Origin: Cephalotrichum gorgonifer
Taxonomy: Eukaryota; Ascomycota; Sordariomycetes; Microascales; Microascaceae
Assembly (NCBI GenBank): GCA_900312665.1
Contig: ONZQ02000014.1
Span: 961,924-1,025,923 of the forward strand
Direction of reading: 5' to 3'
DNA: 64,000 nt
The position numbers were made by a program, and so were the translations under genes. Positions 10,266 to 21,987 of this stretch are shown piece after piece; within the stretch, counting starts at the first letter, position 1, and each line of letters begins with the position of its first letter. Below the pieces are notes generated by a model. It had not been told where the DNA came from. It did not search any database and saw only the letters and a program-made list of their open reading frames with translations.

Positions 10266-12249
10266 CTAGCACGACGTCTTCTTGATGATCTCTGCCGCAC
10301 GCTCGGCAATGGCATACAGCGTTGCCGTGAGATGCCCGCTGATCTGAGTAGGAAGGATCGAGGCGTCGACGACCCTGACATTCGCTGTTCCGTACACCCG
10401 CAGTTCCGGGTCGACTACCCCGCCAAGCTCTCTCGACATCATGGCGGCGGTTGCTAGCGGGTGAGAATTTACTATTACTATAGTATCAGAAGCAGTCAGC
10501 CGGATGAGACTTCCAAAAGAAACACAGGATAGCACTTACATGACCCTCGATGGAACGCCTCCCACTGTTCGTCCGTAGCGTCATCGGGTAACACGTCCGA
10601 GCCAGGGACTATTTGCCCCGAAACTGAATCGCTCATAGGGTTCGATGTCCAGAACTTCCGCACCATTTTTCCCGTCGCGACCGTCGCGTCCAAGTCGAAG
10701 TCGACAAGGAAGAAGTGCGGGTCGATAACAGGTGCGTTTATATCCTCGGCCGATCCGAGATGAACACTCCCTCTAGAGAACGGTAGAAGATTCCAGTAGT
10801 TGGATCCGAAAACCGGGTCTGAGCCTTCTTGGCCAATGCCAAAGGTGAGAATTTCCGCGAGTGTGACCTCGTGCTTGAAGATGAGGTCGTGCTGGATTCG
10901 AAGCAGCGTCTCGATGACGGATACGTTCAAGGCGTTGTTGCTGGAGGCGTCGACAATGGCTTCTGCCCAGCCGGTGAGGTTTTCGCGAGTGGCGGCCTCA
11001 ACTGTAGCTAGCTCATCACCAAAGAGGTCTGCTGCGGTAACGAAGACGTGGAATGCGGCTCCTGATGGCTCAAGGTTGCTTGAGAACGCCTGCGCGTGAT
11101 TTGTTTGCTCGACGAGGTTTTCTCCTACACCGGGAAGGTCGACCACCACGTCGATACCAAGTGATTCAAGAATTCTAGAGCACGTTTGGTTGATGATTAG
11201 GACGACTGTAGGTGCGTTTCCAGTAAGCCCGCGCTACATACCTTGGGTTGCCAATGCCGGAGCTCTCCAGGACGAGGGGGCTCCTCACCGCTCCCGCGGA
11301 AACAATCACCTCCCTCTTCACCTCTAGAGTCTCCACTTCTCCATCTTCCGTCACAAACTCTACCCCGCTGGCGACAACCGCGGGGCGTGTCGGACCGCGA
11401 CCCCGTTTCTCGGACGCCCAAGTGATTCGTCTCACCGTACCTTGGATGATCTTAATATTCTTCCGGGCTTGAATGGGGTGATAGTACGCCCGCGCAGCAT
11501 CCCACCGAATATCCTCCTTCGCATCCAAGGTCTGTGGACCAATCGAGAATCCATGAACACTGCCACTGTTCAGGTCAGGGTTGTGGATAAGCGACAGACC
11601 TTCCCACGTCTCGATCACGCTGGGTGCAAAGGAGGTGTTGAATAGGGTGGTCGGGTATCCCGTGTGGACGTGTCCTTCAAACCCGTGGTACTGGATCTCA
11701 TAGGTCGCACCGGCCGCGAGTTGCGAAACTCTGGGGATGGTGTATTTCTCGGCCTTCTTGTAGTAAGGGAGTAGTGTCTCCCAGTTCCATCCCGGATTCC
11801 CAAGGTCCTCCCACGAGTCAAACTGCGCGCTGTCGCCACGGACGTAAGTCATGCCTGCATCCCGCTACTCATCAGCATGGCAAAAGGAAAAGACTGGCAG
11901 AGCCAATCGAGTCATGAAACGTACCGTTGATCATACTAGTCCCGCCCCATCCCTTGCCCTGGGCCAACTTCAGCACTTGGTCATTTGCCCCAGGCTGGCT
12001 AGCAAGTTCATAGCTCCAGTCGATCTCGGTCCCCTGAGCCGACAGCCACCCGCCCAGCTCGTACACGAGGGGGTTCTCCCGCTCGTCTTTCCCGGGCTCA
12101 ATTACGACAACGGTTACCGACGGGTCCTCGGACAGACGGTTCGCGACGACCAACCCGCTTGTCCCGGCACCAACAATCACATAGTCGACCGACTTAGCCA
12201 ATGTTGTGGCGCCGCACGAAAAAGCAGCCATAAACAGGATGGTCTTCAT
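10266..12249 (-). CDS. Secreted GMC oxidoreductase
   Basis: Four exons are inferred: 12249-11925, 11854-11242, 11174-10540 and 10477-10266 (594 aa, the family's usual size). Junction frames join GGTSMING to MTYVRGD and GIGNPR to ILESLGID, both standard GMC sequence. A signal-peptide-like start (MKTILFMAAFSCGATTLA) is followed by the FAD dinucleotide motif VDYVIVGAGTSGLVVANRL. The GMC signature GKGWGGTSMING and the second signature GAVRSPLVLESSGIG are present. In the C-terminal active site, H530 (NSHPLAT) and H573 (SGHLTAT) form a His-His pair as in glucose oxidase and aryl-alcohol oxidase relatives. The enzyme likely oxidises a sugar or alcohol outside the cell, giving H2O2 or reducing quinones. 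The substrate cannot be read from sequence. The last intron is the least certain junction. Confidence 0.88.
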
Positions 12250-13831
12250 GGCTAGGTAGGTATTGACTGACCCAGACTTGGGATCCCAAATCTGCCAAAG
12301 GTGAAGGCCCGAGGACGGATAACTACGTCTTTTAGTACGTACGAGGATGTGGAACCTATCCCGGCCTTGGTGTCCAAATGCAGTCTACTCAGCCGATTCA
12401 GCCGGGGCACTGCATGTAGATCATGGCGTGGGGTCGCCATGGTCTGGGCTAGGTCACTTGCAAGGGCTGACTTATCCCAGGAAATGGGGTAGTTTGTGGA
12501 GAGTGTGAGCAGTTAGTGGAGCCCGACACGTCGCGGAAACGGGCCTTTTCCCCCAGAAGGATTCTGCAAGATGTAGCAATGTAACGCTTATATACCACTC
12601 GAATCATAGGGCGGGCCGAATACTACTCCTTGTCTCCGCTTTCTCGTCTTCCTTGCCCTGTAGAGCAGCTAGGTGACCTTGATACATAGTATTATTTTAG
12701 GAGTGAGTCTGTTCCCACTACTCCGAGTAGGCAAATATATCTCCAAGCCAACAGTGAACACGTCGGTAGCATGCCGACAGCACTGCCGATTGATAAGTAC
12801 AGTAGCCGAACTACGGAGCGAAGCAGCTTTGGAGTTTTGCACCATCAATACCTAAGCTATCTCCAGTATCTATCTTGCAGGTGTACCCCAAGGCTCTGGA
12901 GACACTTCTCAAGTAAATATCAATTCCCCGCATACCCCAGCACTTGTACAACCTGTCATACCCATGCTAGGACTAGTCCGTGTCGCTCGGGGCACCTCCG
13001 AGTCCGCCCGCGCCGTATCAGGCCGTACGACCATGGCTTGGGCGGTGAGGTGATAGGATCGTCCGCTCACATATTCAATATGCAGTTGAAAGCAGACTCG
13101 CCTCACCGCTTAGTGGACTCGGCGGGGCGGGTAAGAGGTTGAAGTTAACATTCGGGTGCGGACCTCCTCGGGGCTACGTCATACCTAGCTAACTCGGCAT
13201 GTACATCCTCTCAGAAGGGGACAAGCTTAGACATTGCAAGGACACGTATCATTGGAACGTCGTCTCTCAAGCCATTAGGATACATTTTGATAGCTCATGA
13301 AGCGGTAAAGCTGCTCTTACGCTCGTCTAGTATATGAGAATACATGGCGGTGATTACATTAGACGTATATATCAACTCCTAGCCCTGCAATTTGATTCAA
13401 CCTCTAAATCATTTCTCTGAGACAGCATCGGGAATCTTGATCGAAAAGTTGTCCATTCGTCTGACGGCCCTGTCCCTCGCCATTTGTAGACCAATGAACC
13501 CTTTCCCTACACCCCTGGGCTATCCCACACATTAGCGGACCTATGCATTGGTATACCAAGCCCCTGGTCGTAGTAGGAGTGTAGTTTCCAGTGTACAATA
13601 GGGTAAAGCAAACACTAGTATATCCAATTTGTCAAATATTACTACGACAACGTAAGGAAATACCCCAAAAAATGAAAGCAGGAAACACCCATGCGTTACA
13701 TGTATACATCAAACCAGTCGTAGCCTACACCCCTACCCATACAAAATAAAACACGTCGTAAATGTAGCATACACCCCTACCCAGACAAAAGAAAGCTTAT
13801 CGTAAATATCTTGCGTCCTTCCTTCATTCTA
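12250..13831. other. Long intergenic region
   Basis: This includes the promoter of the GMC gene and the 3' flank of the Cys/His-repeat gene. Short frames on both strands (for example 12909-13106 minus) lack coding character. A 2x44-base tandem repeat lies at its right end and is listed separately. Confidence 0.5.
13720..13807. repeat. Imperfect tandem repeat, 2 x 44 bases
   Basis: Copies at 13720-13763 and 13764-13807 both begin GTAGC.TACACCCCTACCCA and end TCGTAAAT, with about nine differences, mainly in the A-rich middle. The repeat sits immediately 3' of the Cys/His-repeat gene stop, so it is probably in its 3' UTR. Confidence 0.85.
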
Positions 13832-15429
13832 TCAAGACGACTCGTCGCCTAGAGACGTGATCCTAGGGCCATCAAACCTCGGCATGTGCCTCGACGGAGA
13901 CAGAGGCCTGGCTGTCCTCTCTATCTGCGCCTTCGCAGCATCGGCCAGGTGGAAACAAGTATCCCTAACACCCTCGAGATACGCTATCTTCTGATCAGGG
14001 TTGGCCCTAAACTTGGGGGGAACCACACCCATTTGCCTGGAAGACGGAACAAGTCTCCCGCGCTCACTAACTGCCGTCATAATGCCGTTCCCGGCGTCGG
14101 GGTAGAGCGGGGCCCTCGACGGTGTCCGGGCCCTGGCTCCCTTCTGTTTCTGTTTCGCACCGTATGTTTCCACGTCCTCGCGCCGCGGCTCATCCAGACT
14201 CGAGGAGCTGCCACGCGGGCTACCCTTCGTCTTCTTACGGTGTGGTGCCTTCTCACCGGGGCGTGGGGTCTGGGAAACGTACATGTAGTACATGTCGTCC
14301 TTGGGGTGCTTAGCGCACCGCGTCGTGCTCCCGGACTCCCGGGGCTCGGTGCATTTCGATTTTGTACAGCTGTGCTCAAGGCAGAACTGGCCGCCCGCCT
14401 TCCGTCCTCTCACGCACGGCTCATTGTACAGTCTCACGATGCACGTGTGAGGAAGGCAATACTGCCCGCCCCGCCTCACGGGCGTGCTACACCCCTCGTG
14501 CTTGCAGGTATGCTCCTTGCAAAACGGCGGCTCCTCCGACCACCCGCCCGCGCAGGTACCCCCGGCATATCGACACTTGTGGTGCTCGCAGAACCAGTCC
14601 ACCTTTGACGCGATGGGGACGGCGCACGTCGAGACCCTGCACTTGTGCGTCTCACAGTACGGGCTCCCCTTCTCCCCTCCCTTCTTGCTGCACGGGTCCC
14701 AGATGCAGGTGTGTTCGGCGCAGTATTTCCGGCGCAGGCCCGCGGCCTGATAGCACCTCGGCGCGGCGCACGTGTGGTCATCGCATGCGTGGCTGTTGCT
14801 CTTCACCCTCCGGACGTTGGCGCAGCCTTCCTCGTACTGGCAGACGTGGTCGCGGCAGGCCATGCTGCCGGCCTCGACGGGCTGGTTGCAGGGCACGCGG
14901 CCGGACCAGCGGCAGGAGTGTTCGCGGCAGTAGGGGCGCTGGGTGCGTCGGGGAATGAAGCAGCCTTCGGCTTGGCAGGTGTGTTCCTTGCAGGCGTCGC
15001 CGATGGCTATAGATTCGATGGGTCAGACGTTAGTAAACTGGGCGGCTCCTCCCACAGGTCGGGGCGCATCGACGAGGGGGAAGAGTGTGTGGGAATGCCG
15101 GGATGGTTGGGGGTTTACTCACCACCTTCCGTCGTGCCGACGCCCTGTTTGCAGGCTGCGCAGCCGGAATACTGGCAGGCGTGATGGTTGCAAAAGGCGC
15201 TCGTGTCGAGGCGCGATTTCGAGCACGCCATTAGATCGCATGCGTGCTGTGAGCAATATCCGCTGCCCTCCGCCTTGGGCCTCGTACAGGGAACCCTCTT
15301 GCAAGCATGGCGCTTGCAAGGGAGGCCGTAGCCTGTGCTATCGGCGGTGCATCCCTGGACGGGGCATCGGGACATTGAGTGTTGCGGGTGGGGCGGGTGG
15401 ATCGGGTGCTGCGGGGCAAAGCCGGCCAT
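13832..15429 (-). CDS. Protein of 14 tandem C-x2-H-x-C cysteine/histidine units
   Basis: Two exons: 15429-15123 and 15006-13832 (493 aa). The donor is GTGAGT, the acceptor CTATAG, and the frame and the repeat unit both continue across the intron. Residues ~20-315 are 14 units of about 20-28 residues, each of the form x4-C-x(9-12)-[Y/F/A]-C-x2-H-x-C; examples are YCSQHACDLMAC, YCREHSC and FCEHHKC. The strict spacing of three Cys and one His per unit suggests one structural metal, probably zinc, per unit, or per pair sharing the trailing Cys. The C-terminal ~170 residues are polar and low-complexity, with a short helix (IAYLEGVRDTCFHLADAAKAQI) near the end. There is no signal peptide, so it is likely nuclear or cytosolic. 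I do not recognise a named domain, and nucleic acid or protein binding are equally possible. The start is chosen at MAGFAP because sequence upstream looks non-coding. Confidence 0.8.
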
Positions 15430-17237
15430 GCTAGCTCGAGTAGGAGAGGTGAGAGCGGGGGTGTTGTACTTGTAGAGAGGCTCTTGGAGGTGATGCCGTC
15501 GCGAAGTTCGTGGGTGTCTTCGGTGGGTTGAGAGGTGACGATGAGGAGGAAAATGGAATTCGGCTCCTCCAGCGTTTGACCAGGCAGGCGATGCCATGGT
15601 TATGTCGCGAAATCAGGAGAACGTCTGCTGGGCTCGTCATGTGAAATGAGGCGAGCGGGAGAGAAGGTCGGAGAATTGATTGGTCTGTGGAGGGCGTGGC
15701 TATGTTGGGTCGTCGTGCAGGCGTCGGTCTTGCAGGCGTCGGTCTCCGGCGCATTGACTGGTGTCGGGCGCTTCCGCTGACAAGGACAAACGCTCAGGGG
15801 CCATCTGATTGGCGTTTGGTGCGTTTCCGTATTGATCATGGGCCGTGGAGGTCAGCTAATGCCTGAGGTAATACGGTTCTGTGTCTTTGTAATTCGGTTT
15901 CTTTGCAATTTTCGCCGTCTTTGTAATTCGCCCCTTCCCGTTTCGAAAAAGCGCTGATGCCGTGTCACACCTTTGTCACCCTTTGTCACCACCGATTTTC
16001 TCCCGTTTTCTCTCGTTATCTGGTGCCACCTTTTCAAAGAAGGGGTAAAGATTGGAACTTCCATGGCCGACTCCCACGTATCTTGCATTCTATGGATCAC
16101 CAGCCAGTCTAGTCTCTGTCCAACTCTCTCCACTAAATGACCGCGACCCTTTCCCGCCACCGTATCTGTCGTCTCCCGCCGTCGTGGCCCAACCTGCACT
16201 CTTCGTCGGCCTCTCATTCTATTAGGCCCCAGTCAGGCATGGGCATGGGAGCGCGCAGAATGATTCGGTACCCTACAGGACTTCTATCCTCCCGGTCCCT
16301 GGCCAGAGAACGCCCGGCTAGCCGTCTCCTCCTTCCGCGGAAACTTATTCGCCTGATGCCTCAGTTAGGTTGTGACGTAGCAAGACCTGAATAAATGACC
16401 CAGCAAACGGAAGACACGCGCGAAAATCTGGTTTTATACACGACGTCCAGATACAGCGCCGTACCTATATGTATATCTATCGTCGGCGTGGGGGTGCCAT
16501 AGCAAAATTGCCCCACTCATACTCTCTTATACTCTCTTGGGCACTGTCTGGCGAGGTTTGAACTCGACATATTAATAGTTGGGCGTACTTGCTGGCGATT
16601 TAAGAGATGATACCTTCAAAGTGCAATCAATATGCTGGAGGGCCATGAGAATGAAATGGTTCCATGCCCCGCTGACGCTGAATCGGAATATGTCGGTTCT
16701 GGTCTTTCCGTAGGCAAACGGCAAAAAGGCTCATCCTCCCCATATTTTGTCTCGATCTCTGGGAATTTGGTCTCCCCCCCTTTCTCCCCCATTTTCTTCC
16801 AGTCTGTGATTTCACCCAATCCCAAGCTGGAAAAGAGATCGTCGTGATTTAGTTCGCCTCGACCCTACGCCTGTATCAGCTGTCTCCTAAATAGGAGTAG
16901 TGCTATTACAATACCCCACAGTCACCCCAGCCCCTGTCAGGTACAAGGCCCAAACACTGCCACAGGGGCGCGGTCCTCAGCCCTTTGCCTTTTGGGGCTT
17001 GGATTCCAGGGGCGCCTATAGGGAAGAGAAAGACGACGGCGAAGTAATAATACAAGCAGGCAGAAGCACAAACAAGCTCACCAGTGACTCTATCCAATTT
17101 AATTTTCCGCAACCTCCACTAAACTCTATAACTTGCGCAACCCTCTCAAATCCAGCTCTCGTCTTTTAGCTATACATTCAACCGAGCTGGTTTCCAACAC
17201 TCGAACTAGAACATCGCATGCAAGTTGCCACTCTAGG
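15430..17237. other. Long intergenic region between divergent genes
   Basis: A 1.8-kb divergent spacer between the Cys/His-repeat gene (-) and the PARP-like gene (+). It holds a 2x15-base tandem repeat at 15716-15745 and a duplicated GTCTTTGTAATTCG near 15882 and 15910. No gene is recognised. Confidence 0.5.
15716..15745. repeat. Tandem repeat, 2 x 15 bases
   Basis: Two identical copies of TGCAGGCGTCGGTCT lie upstream of the Cys/His-repeat gene, in its probable promoter or leader. Confidence 0.8.
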
Positions 17238-18941
17238 ATGGAGTCAATCTTTTCTGACGATGACCTCATCCAGCTAGCATTCCTGAGGGATGAGGAGGTC
17301 GACGCCCTAGTCACTAGGGGTCATCTCCCCGAGGAATCTCGTCTCACGTCAGTTCTGGAGACCACCGTCCGCTTCTCTCACGATGAGGTCGTATTGCACA
17401 TTACGCCTGGGCCTTACTATCCCGTCCTTTCGGAATTTAACGGCTTCTTCAAGCTCGAGAACATACAGCTAGGCCGCGTGCCTTGCGACACCCTGCGCGC
17501 AAAGCTACTAGCACTCTACGACGCGGCGCTCCAGACGAATACCATGTCTATGTGGGAATCGCGCGAGGACCTCGACCCCTACGGCATATTCAACCACACA
17601 ATGCTCGTCACCGAGCTAGCCTCGACTACAAGGCAATTCCTAATAAAGCACAGAGAGAGCGAGAAGGAGAGGCTGCGCCTGCACCATTCGTCACCTCCCA
17701 TAGCCCCCGAGCTGCCCCCGCAGGACGAGTTCCAGACCAAGGCATTGGCGGAAATCAAGTCGTCTAGCGAGCTGGCCCAAGAACTGCTCGGCAGCCTCGA
17801 CAAGATCATCTCAAAGGTCCCCAAGTGGATACGAATCCTGCACGTCGAGGAGATTCTGCGAACGGACCTAACAATGAAGTTCAAGGCCACGAGGGCGAGG
17901 ATGCGCCAGAACTTATCGGGAAGATCCGCCAACTCATTATCACGCTTCTTGCCCCCGGGAGAGACTGCCAGGAGGGCCGAGGACGCGCTCGACAAGGTAA
18001 TGACGCCTCGCGCGACCTTCCACGGGACGAAGCGGTCCAACGTGCCACGGATTGTCCGCCACGGCTTCCTCAAGCCTGGTACACCTCTCCCCTTCGGGGC
18101 GAGGAACGGGCCAGTAAAGATCCACAACGTGCAGCAAGGGTCGACGTACGGCCGGGGGATCTACTCCTCCCCCAACGCGGAGTTTGCTCTCAGTTATTCG
18201 GGGAGGAATGGCGAGGCGACGCGCCCGGACGAGTATTTTGGGATCAAACTCATCGTGTGCGCGACGCTCATGGGGCGGTTCACGAGGGTGGACCGGTCGC
18301 ATGAGCTACGGGGAGAGTCCCACGCTCTCGAGGGGTACGATTCACATATGGCGAACCGGGATCTGGAGTACGTCGTGTTCGAGCCGGAGCAGATCCTCCC
18401 GGTGTACGTGATCCACGGGGACTGGGGGGAACTGAATAAGTATTACCATGTGCCCCCCGACCCAACGAAATGGGTGGATCGGAAAGTTACCGGCAGGGAG
18501 CAGGACGCGGAGCCGACCATGACGGGAGCATCACTCATGGCGCCGGGGGACCGGAAGAGGGCGAAACAGGCAGCTATGGCTAGGGCGATGAAGTACTTCC
18601 CCTATGGGTTTGGACCCAAGACGAAGGGGAATTTCGTCGTGGAGGATGTTGGCGAGGTGAGCGACGACGAGGAGGATTACGGCGAATACCAGGACATGCG
18701 CGTGGATGGAAAGGTCGAGGGTGAGAAGTCTGAGTACTGGAGTTGGCTGAAGGCAGGATTAGTTGAGGATAGGGGGGGTGACGAGCCGATCACTTGGAAG
18801 TCTCCGGACGAGTACTCCCAGGAGAGGGGCGCGGTAGGCAAAAAGCTGCCGGATCTGGAAAACGTTCCACTCCCTGGCGAGGTAAATATTTCCACGCGGG
18901 AAGACGCAGATTTGGGAATTGGGCAGCTGTTTGTGGGCTGA
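17238..18941 (+). CDS. PARP-like ADP-ribosyltransferase with N-terminal RWD-like domain
   Basis: 567 aa, one exon, started at MESIFSDDDLIQL (17238) because the in-frame upstream stretch looks untranslated. Residues ~7-100 (FSHDEVVLHITPGPYYP..LEN) resemble an RWD/UBC-like fold. A helical linker follows, and the catalytic domain spans ~255-395. It shows FHGTKRSNVPRIVRHGF (H262), TYGRGIYSSPNAEFALSYSG (Y309) and NRDLEYVVFEPEQILPVYVI (E377), so the H-Y-E set expected of transferring PARPs is present. The closest pattern is the PARP6/8/16-like branch (YG.GIY.SP...A..Y), not PARP1. The C-terminus (~460-567) is acidic and unassigned. It probably ADP-ribosylates protein; whether it makes mono- or polymer cannot be read. 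It has no WGR or regulatory domain, unlike the second PARP in this window. Confidence 0.85.
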   Translation: MESIFSDDDLIQLAFLRDEEVDALVTRGHLPEESRLTSVLETTVRFSHDEVVLHITPGPYYPVLSEFNGFFKLENIQLGRVPCDTLRAKLLALYDAALQTNTMSMWESREDLDPYGIFNHTMLVTELASTTRQFLIKHRESEKERLRLHHSSPPIAPELPPQDEFQTKALAEIKSSSELAQELLGSLDKIISKVPKWIRILHVEEILRTDLTMKFKATRARMRQNLSGRSANSLSRFLPPGETARRAEDALDKVMTPRATFHGTKRSNVPRIVRHGFLKPGTPLPFGARNGPVKIHNVQQGSTYGRGIYSSPNAEFALSYSGRNGEATRPDEYFGIKLIVCATLMGRFTRVDRSHELRGESHALEGYDSHMANRDLEYVVFEPEQILPVYVIHGDWGELNKYYHVPPDPTKWVDRKVTGREQDAEPTMTGASLMAPGDRKRAKQAAMARAMKYFPYGFGPKTKGNFVVEDVGEVSDDEEDYGEYQDMRVDGKVEGEKSEYWSWLKAGLVEDRGGDEPITWKSPDEYSQERGAVGKKLPDLENVPLPGEVNISTREDADLGIGQLFVG

Positions 18942-20041
18942 GATGGCGAAGGAGCTGAAAGATGTGGTCTTGCCCGCCAGGTTTTGCGATTCGATGATAC
19001 CCACCTCCACTGGTTATTTCAGTGTTGTTCCTGTTTTTAGCATGATCGTCGAATAAATACCCCATATCCGAGTAATGAATCTCGGCTTCTTGATATTACA
19101 ATACAAACCCCGGTTATCATAAACGTTAATCCCATGCAACACGCTGATCATCCCTCCGCCCGGCCGCGCCCAGAATCCACACAAAGCCCAGAGCTGTCAA
19201 GTTGACAGATACTTACGGGCCGCCCCTCGTCTCCTGCCGTGGGTCCACATAGCCTAATTCTAATCGTTCTTCATTGCTTAAAAATCTAGACGAAGCTCTC
19301 GAGAATCGTCGGAGTTGCCGAGGCCGGGTCTCTAATAGGGCGAACTAAGGTTCCCTTCGCATGAGACCTCATCTACACATAGACAGCTTTTCGCCTGTCA
19401 ATATTGCCATCTCAACTTCCCCCAATTTCACCATGTCCCCTTTTTAACCGCCCGCAGAAACCAGCCATCGTGACTAGCCCAGGGTTCCGACTGGTCCGCT
19501 AAATAAAGTTCATCTTCACCCCGGAGACATCATCTAAACGTGGCATAAGGGGGGGGATAATAGCCGGGAAGTAACTCGGCGCGGGGCTGTCTACCAAATG
19601 CGGAAACGCCTCTATTACTCGGGGAAAATATCGCGTGGTCGAGCGGAGAGCTTACTGGCTATTCTATATTCGGGCATTTCGGTCGTCGTATACCGGGCGG
19701 GCTACCAGACATGTCTGGCCTGTGCGTTCCATCGTGGGTATTGTGGCTCTCCCCCGCATATGAAGTGTATAAGTTTATATTGCGGTATCATTAAGGGGGA
19801 CGCGCGTAGAGAGGAGATCCTGAGGATTGCGGCGGGTCGTAGTCTCTCCTCCGGGAGTTGCTCGCCCCCGGCCATTTCTAGGTTGTATTTCAATGCCAAC
19901 CACCCATTCCAGAGGCTTGCTTAGTCTGTTGCTCATCATTCACTGCCGGTATTTCGATTTCGAGACCGAGACGCCTGAGGATCACGGTGGCACGCAGCAC
20001 AACCCTTTTCGATACCTGGAACTACCCCATCACGCCTCGCA
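18942..20041. other. Intergenic
   Basis: The 3' flank of the PARP-like gene and promoter of the second GMC gene. Short frames such as 19598-19924 (+) have no recognisable content. No repeat or RNA gene is seen. Confidence 0.5.
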
Positions 20042-21987
20042 ATGAAGTGGCTCAGTCTCGCCTTCCTCTTCGGCAGCGGCGTACTCTCCGCCCCCGCCAC
20101 CCGCGCCGTAGATGAGTACGACTACGTAGTCGTGGGCAGCGGCCCCGGCGGCGGCGTCCTCGCATCCAACCTCGCGAAGGCTGGCTACTCCGTCTTCATC
20201 ATCGAGGCGGGCGACGAGAGCCCCGGGCGGGGCTTCGGCGTCTACACCCCCGACGTCCACTGGGACTTCTACGTGAAGCATTACCCCGATGGCGACCCGA
20301 GGAACGAGCTGTACAGCCATCTGACGTGGCGGACGCCGGAGGGGCGGCTCTGGGTTGGGCAGAGCGGCGCGCCGGCCGGGTCGGAGCTTTTGGGGGTTTA
20401 CTACCCTAGGGGCTCCACACTTGGCGGGTCCAGCATGGTCAATGCCATGGTTTGCTGGATGCCGAGCGATAGCGACTGGAACTATCATGCTGAGGTCACT
20501 GGTGACGATTCTTGGAGGTGAGTCGACTACCCGCCCGCTATACTACCGTCCAAAAGATAGAAGTTATTCAACCCCCCCCGTTCGAGCATGGGAGGCTAAC
20601 GTTTGGGGTCCGAAGCGCGGAAAACATGAAGTCCATCTTCGCGAGGATCGAAAAGAACAACTACGCCAAGGCAGGCTCGCCGGGCCACGGCTTCGACGGC
20701 TGGTTCAACACCAACATGGGCTCTATGGCGCAGGCGAACCTAGGCGGCGGCCTGAGGGGCAACGCCGTCATGGAGGCCTACCAGCAGGACCTCGGCCTCT
20801 CCGACTGGTCCATGTCCGACCTCCTGACCCGGGACCCCAACGAGATGACGCCCGACCGGGACCAGACTTCGAGCCTCTTCGGGCTCGTGAACCACCAGTT
20901 CGCCAACGGCCAGCGGTACAGTTCCCGGAACTACATCCAGGACACGGTGGCTGCGGGCCACCCGCTCACGGTGTCCCTCACGTCGCTGGCGACCAAGGTC
21001 CTCTTCGACACCAGCGGCGAGTGCGGCGAGGCGCCGCGCGCCATCGGCGTGGAGTATCTCCAGGGCAAGTCCGTGTACGCCGGCGACTCCCGCCGGACGG
21101 CGGCCTCTACGGGGGAGAGGAAGGTGGTGAAGGCGAAGAGGGAGGTCATCGTCTCTGGCGGGGCCTTCAACTCGCCACAGCTCCTCCTCCTCAGCGGCAT
21201 CGGCGCGAAGGAGCACCTGGAGGAGTTCAACATCACGGTGATCCACGACCTTCCCGGCGTGGGCCAGAACCTGCACGACAACCAGGAGATGCCCATCGTC
21301 GGCGTCGGGTCCGCGGGGCAGGGCACCACGGGTGTGGCGATGATCAAGACGGAGCACCCTGCGCACGGCGAGAGGGACATGTTCCTCATGGGCGGTCCCG
21401 GCTTCCTCTTCCGCGGGTTCTGGCCCATGAATCCCGTCTCCGCGCCCAGGGAGGCGGCCCAGCAGTACGGCGTGAGCATGGTCAAGGGGTCGTCGGTGAA
21501 CAACAAGGGCTGGGTGAAGCTCCGGTCGGCGGACCCGACCGACACGCCCGAGATCAACTTCAACCACTTCGCCGAGGGGTCAGAGGACGACCTGGAGGCG
21601 ATGAAGGACACCGTCGCGTGGATCCGGAGCATTTACCTCCGGCTGGGCATCACGCCCACCGAGCCCCCCTGCAGCGGCCAGCCCGACGAGCGCGGCAGCT
21701 GCGGGAAGGACGACGAGGACTGGATCCACAAGCAGACGTTCGGGCACCACCCCACCAGCACGAACAAGATCGGCGCCGACGACGACCCGATGGCCGTCCT
21801 GGACTCCAAGTTCAGGGTCAGGGGAGTCGCGGGGCTGAGGGTCGTGGACGCGAGCGCCTTTGCGAGGATCCCGGGCATCTTCCCGTCCGGGCCGACGTTT
21901 ACGATTAGCCAGAAGGCGTCGGATGTTATGCTTGCTGAGTTGGAGGCCGAGGAGGCCATTGCGGTTTGCGAGGTGCCGGTCGAATAG
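20042..21987 (+). CDS. Secreted GMC oxidoreductase, atypical active site
   Basis: Two exons: 20042-20517 and 20616-21987 (615 aa). The donor is GTGAGT and the acceptor CGAAG, joining DDSW to SAENMKSIFARIE as in relatives. A signal peptide (MKWLSLAFLFGSGVLSAPA) is followed by the FAD motif YDYVVVGSGPGGGVLASNL. The GMC signatures PRGSTLGGSSMVNAM and SGGAFNSPQLLLLSGIG are clear. The first active-site His lies in FGHHPTST (about H537). At the place of the second His/Asn the sequence reads RIPGIFPSGPTFTISQKASD and gives no obvious catalytic His or Asn. This arrangement occurs in a subset of fungal GMC proteins of unknown substrate. Very high GC at third positions gives long antisense frames that are not genes. 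An extracellular oxidase or dehydrogenase role is likely. Confidence 0.9.

Noticed and set aside
8741..12249. Secondary-metabolite cluster of oxidases
   Set aside because: No PKS, NRPS, terpene synthase or transporter is found near the GMC, nitronate monooxygenase or P450 genes.
13886..15434. Several long plus-strand frames opposite the Cys/His-repeat gene
   Set aside because: They mirror the repeat array and have no independent motifs.
20740..21567. 275-codon minus-strand frame opposite the second GMC gene
   Set aside because: Arg/Ala/Gly/Leu-rich product typical of the antisense of GC-biased codons; the plus strand has clear GMC motifs.
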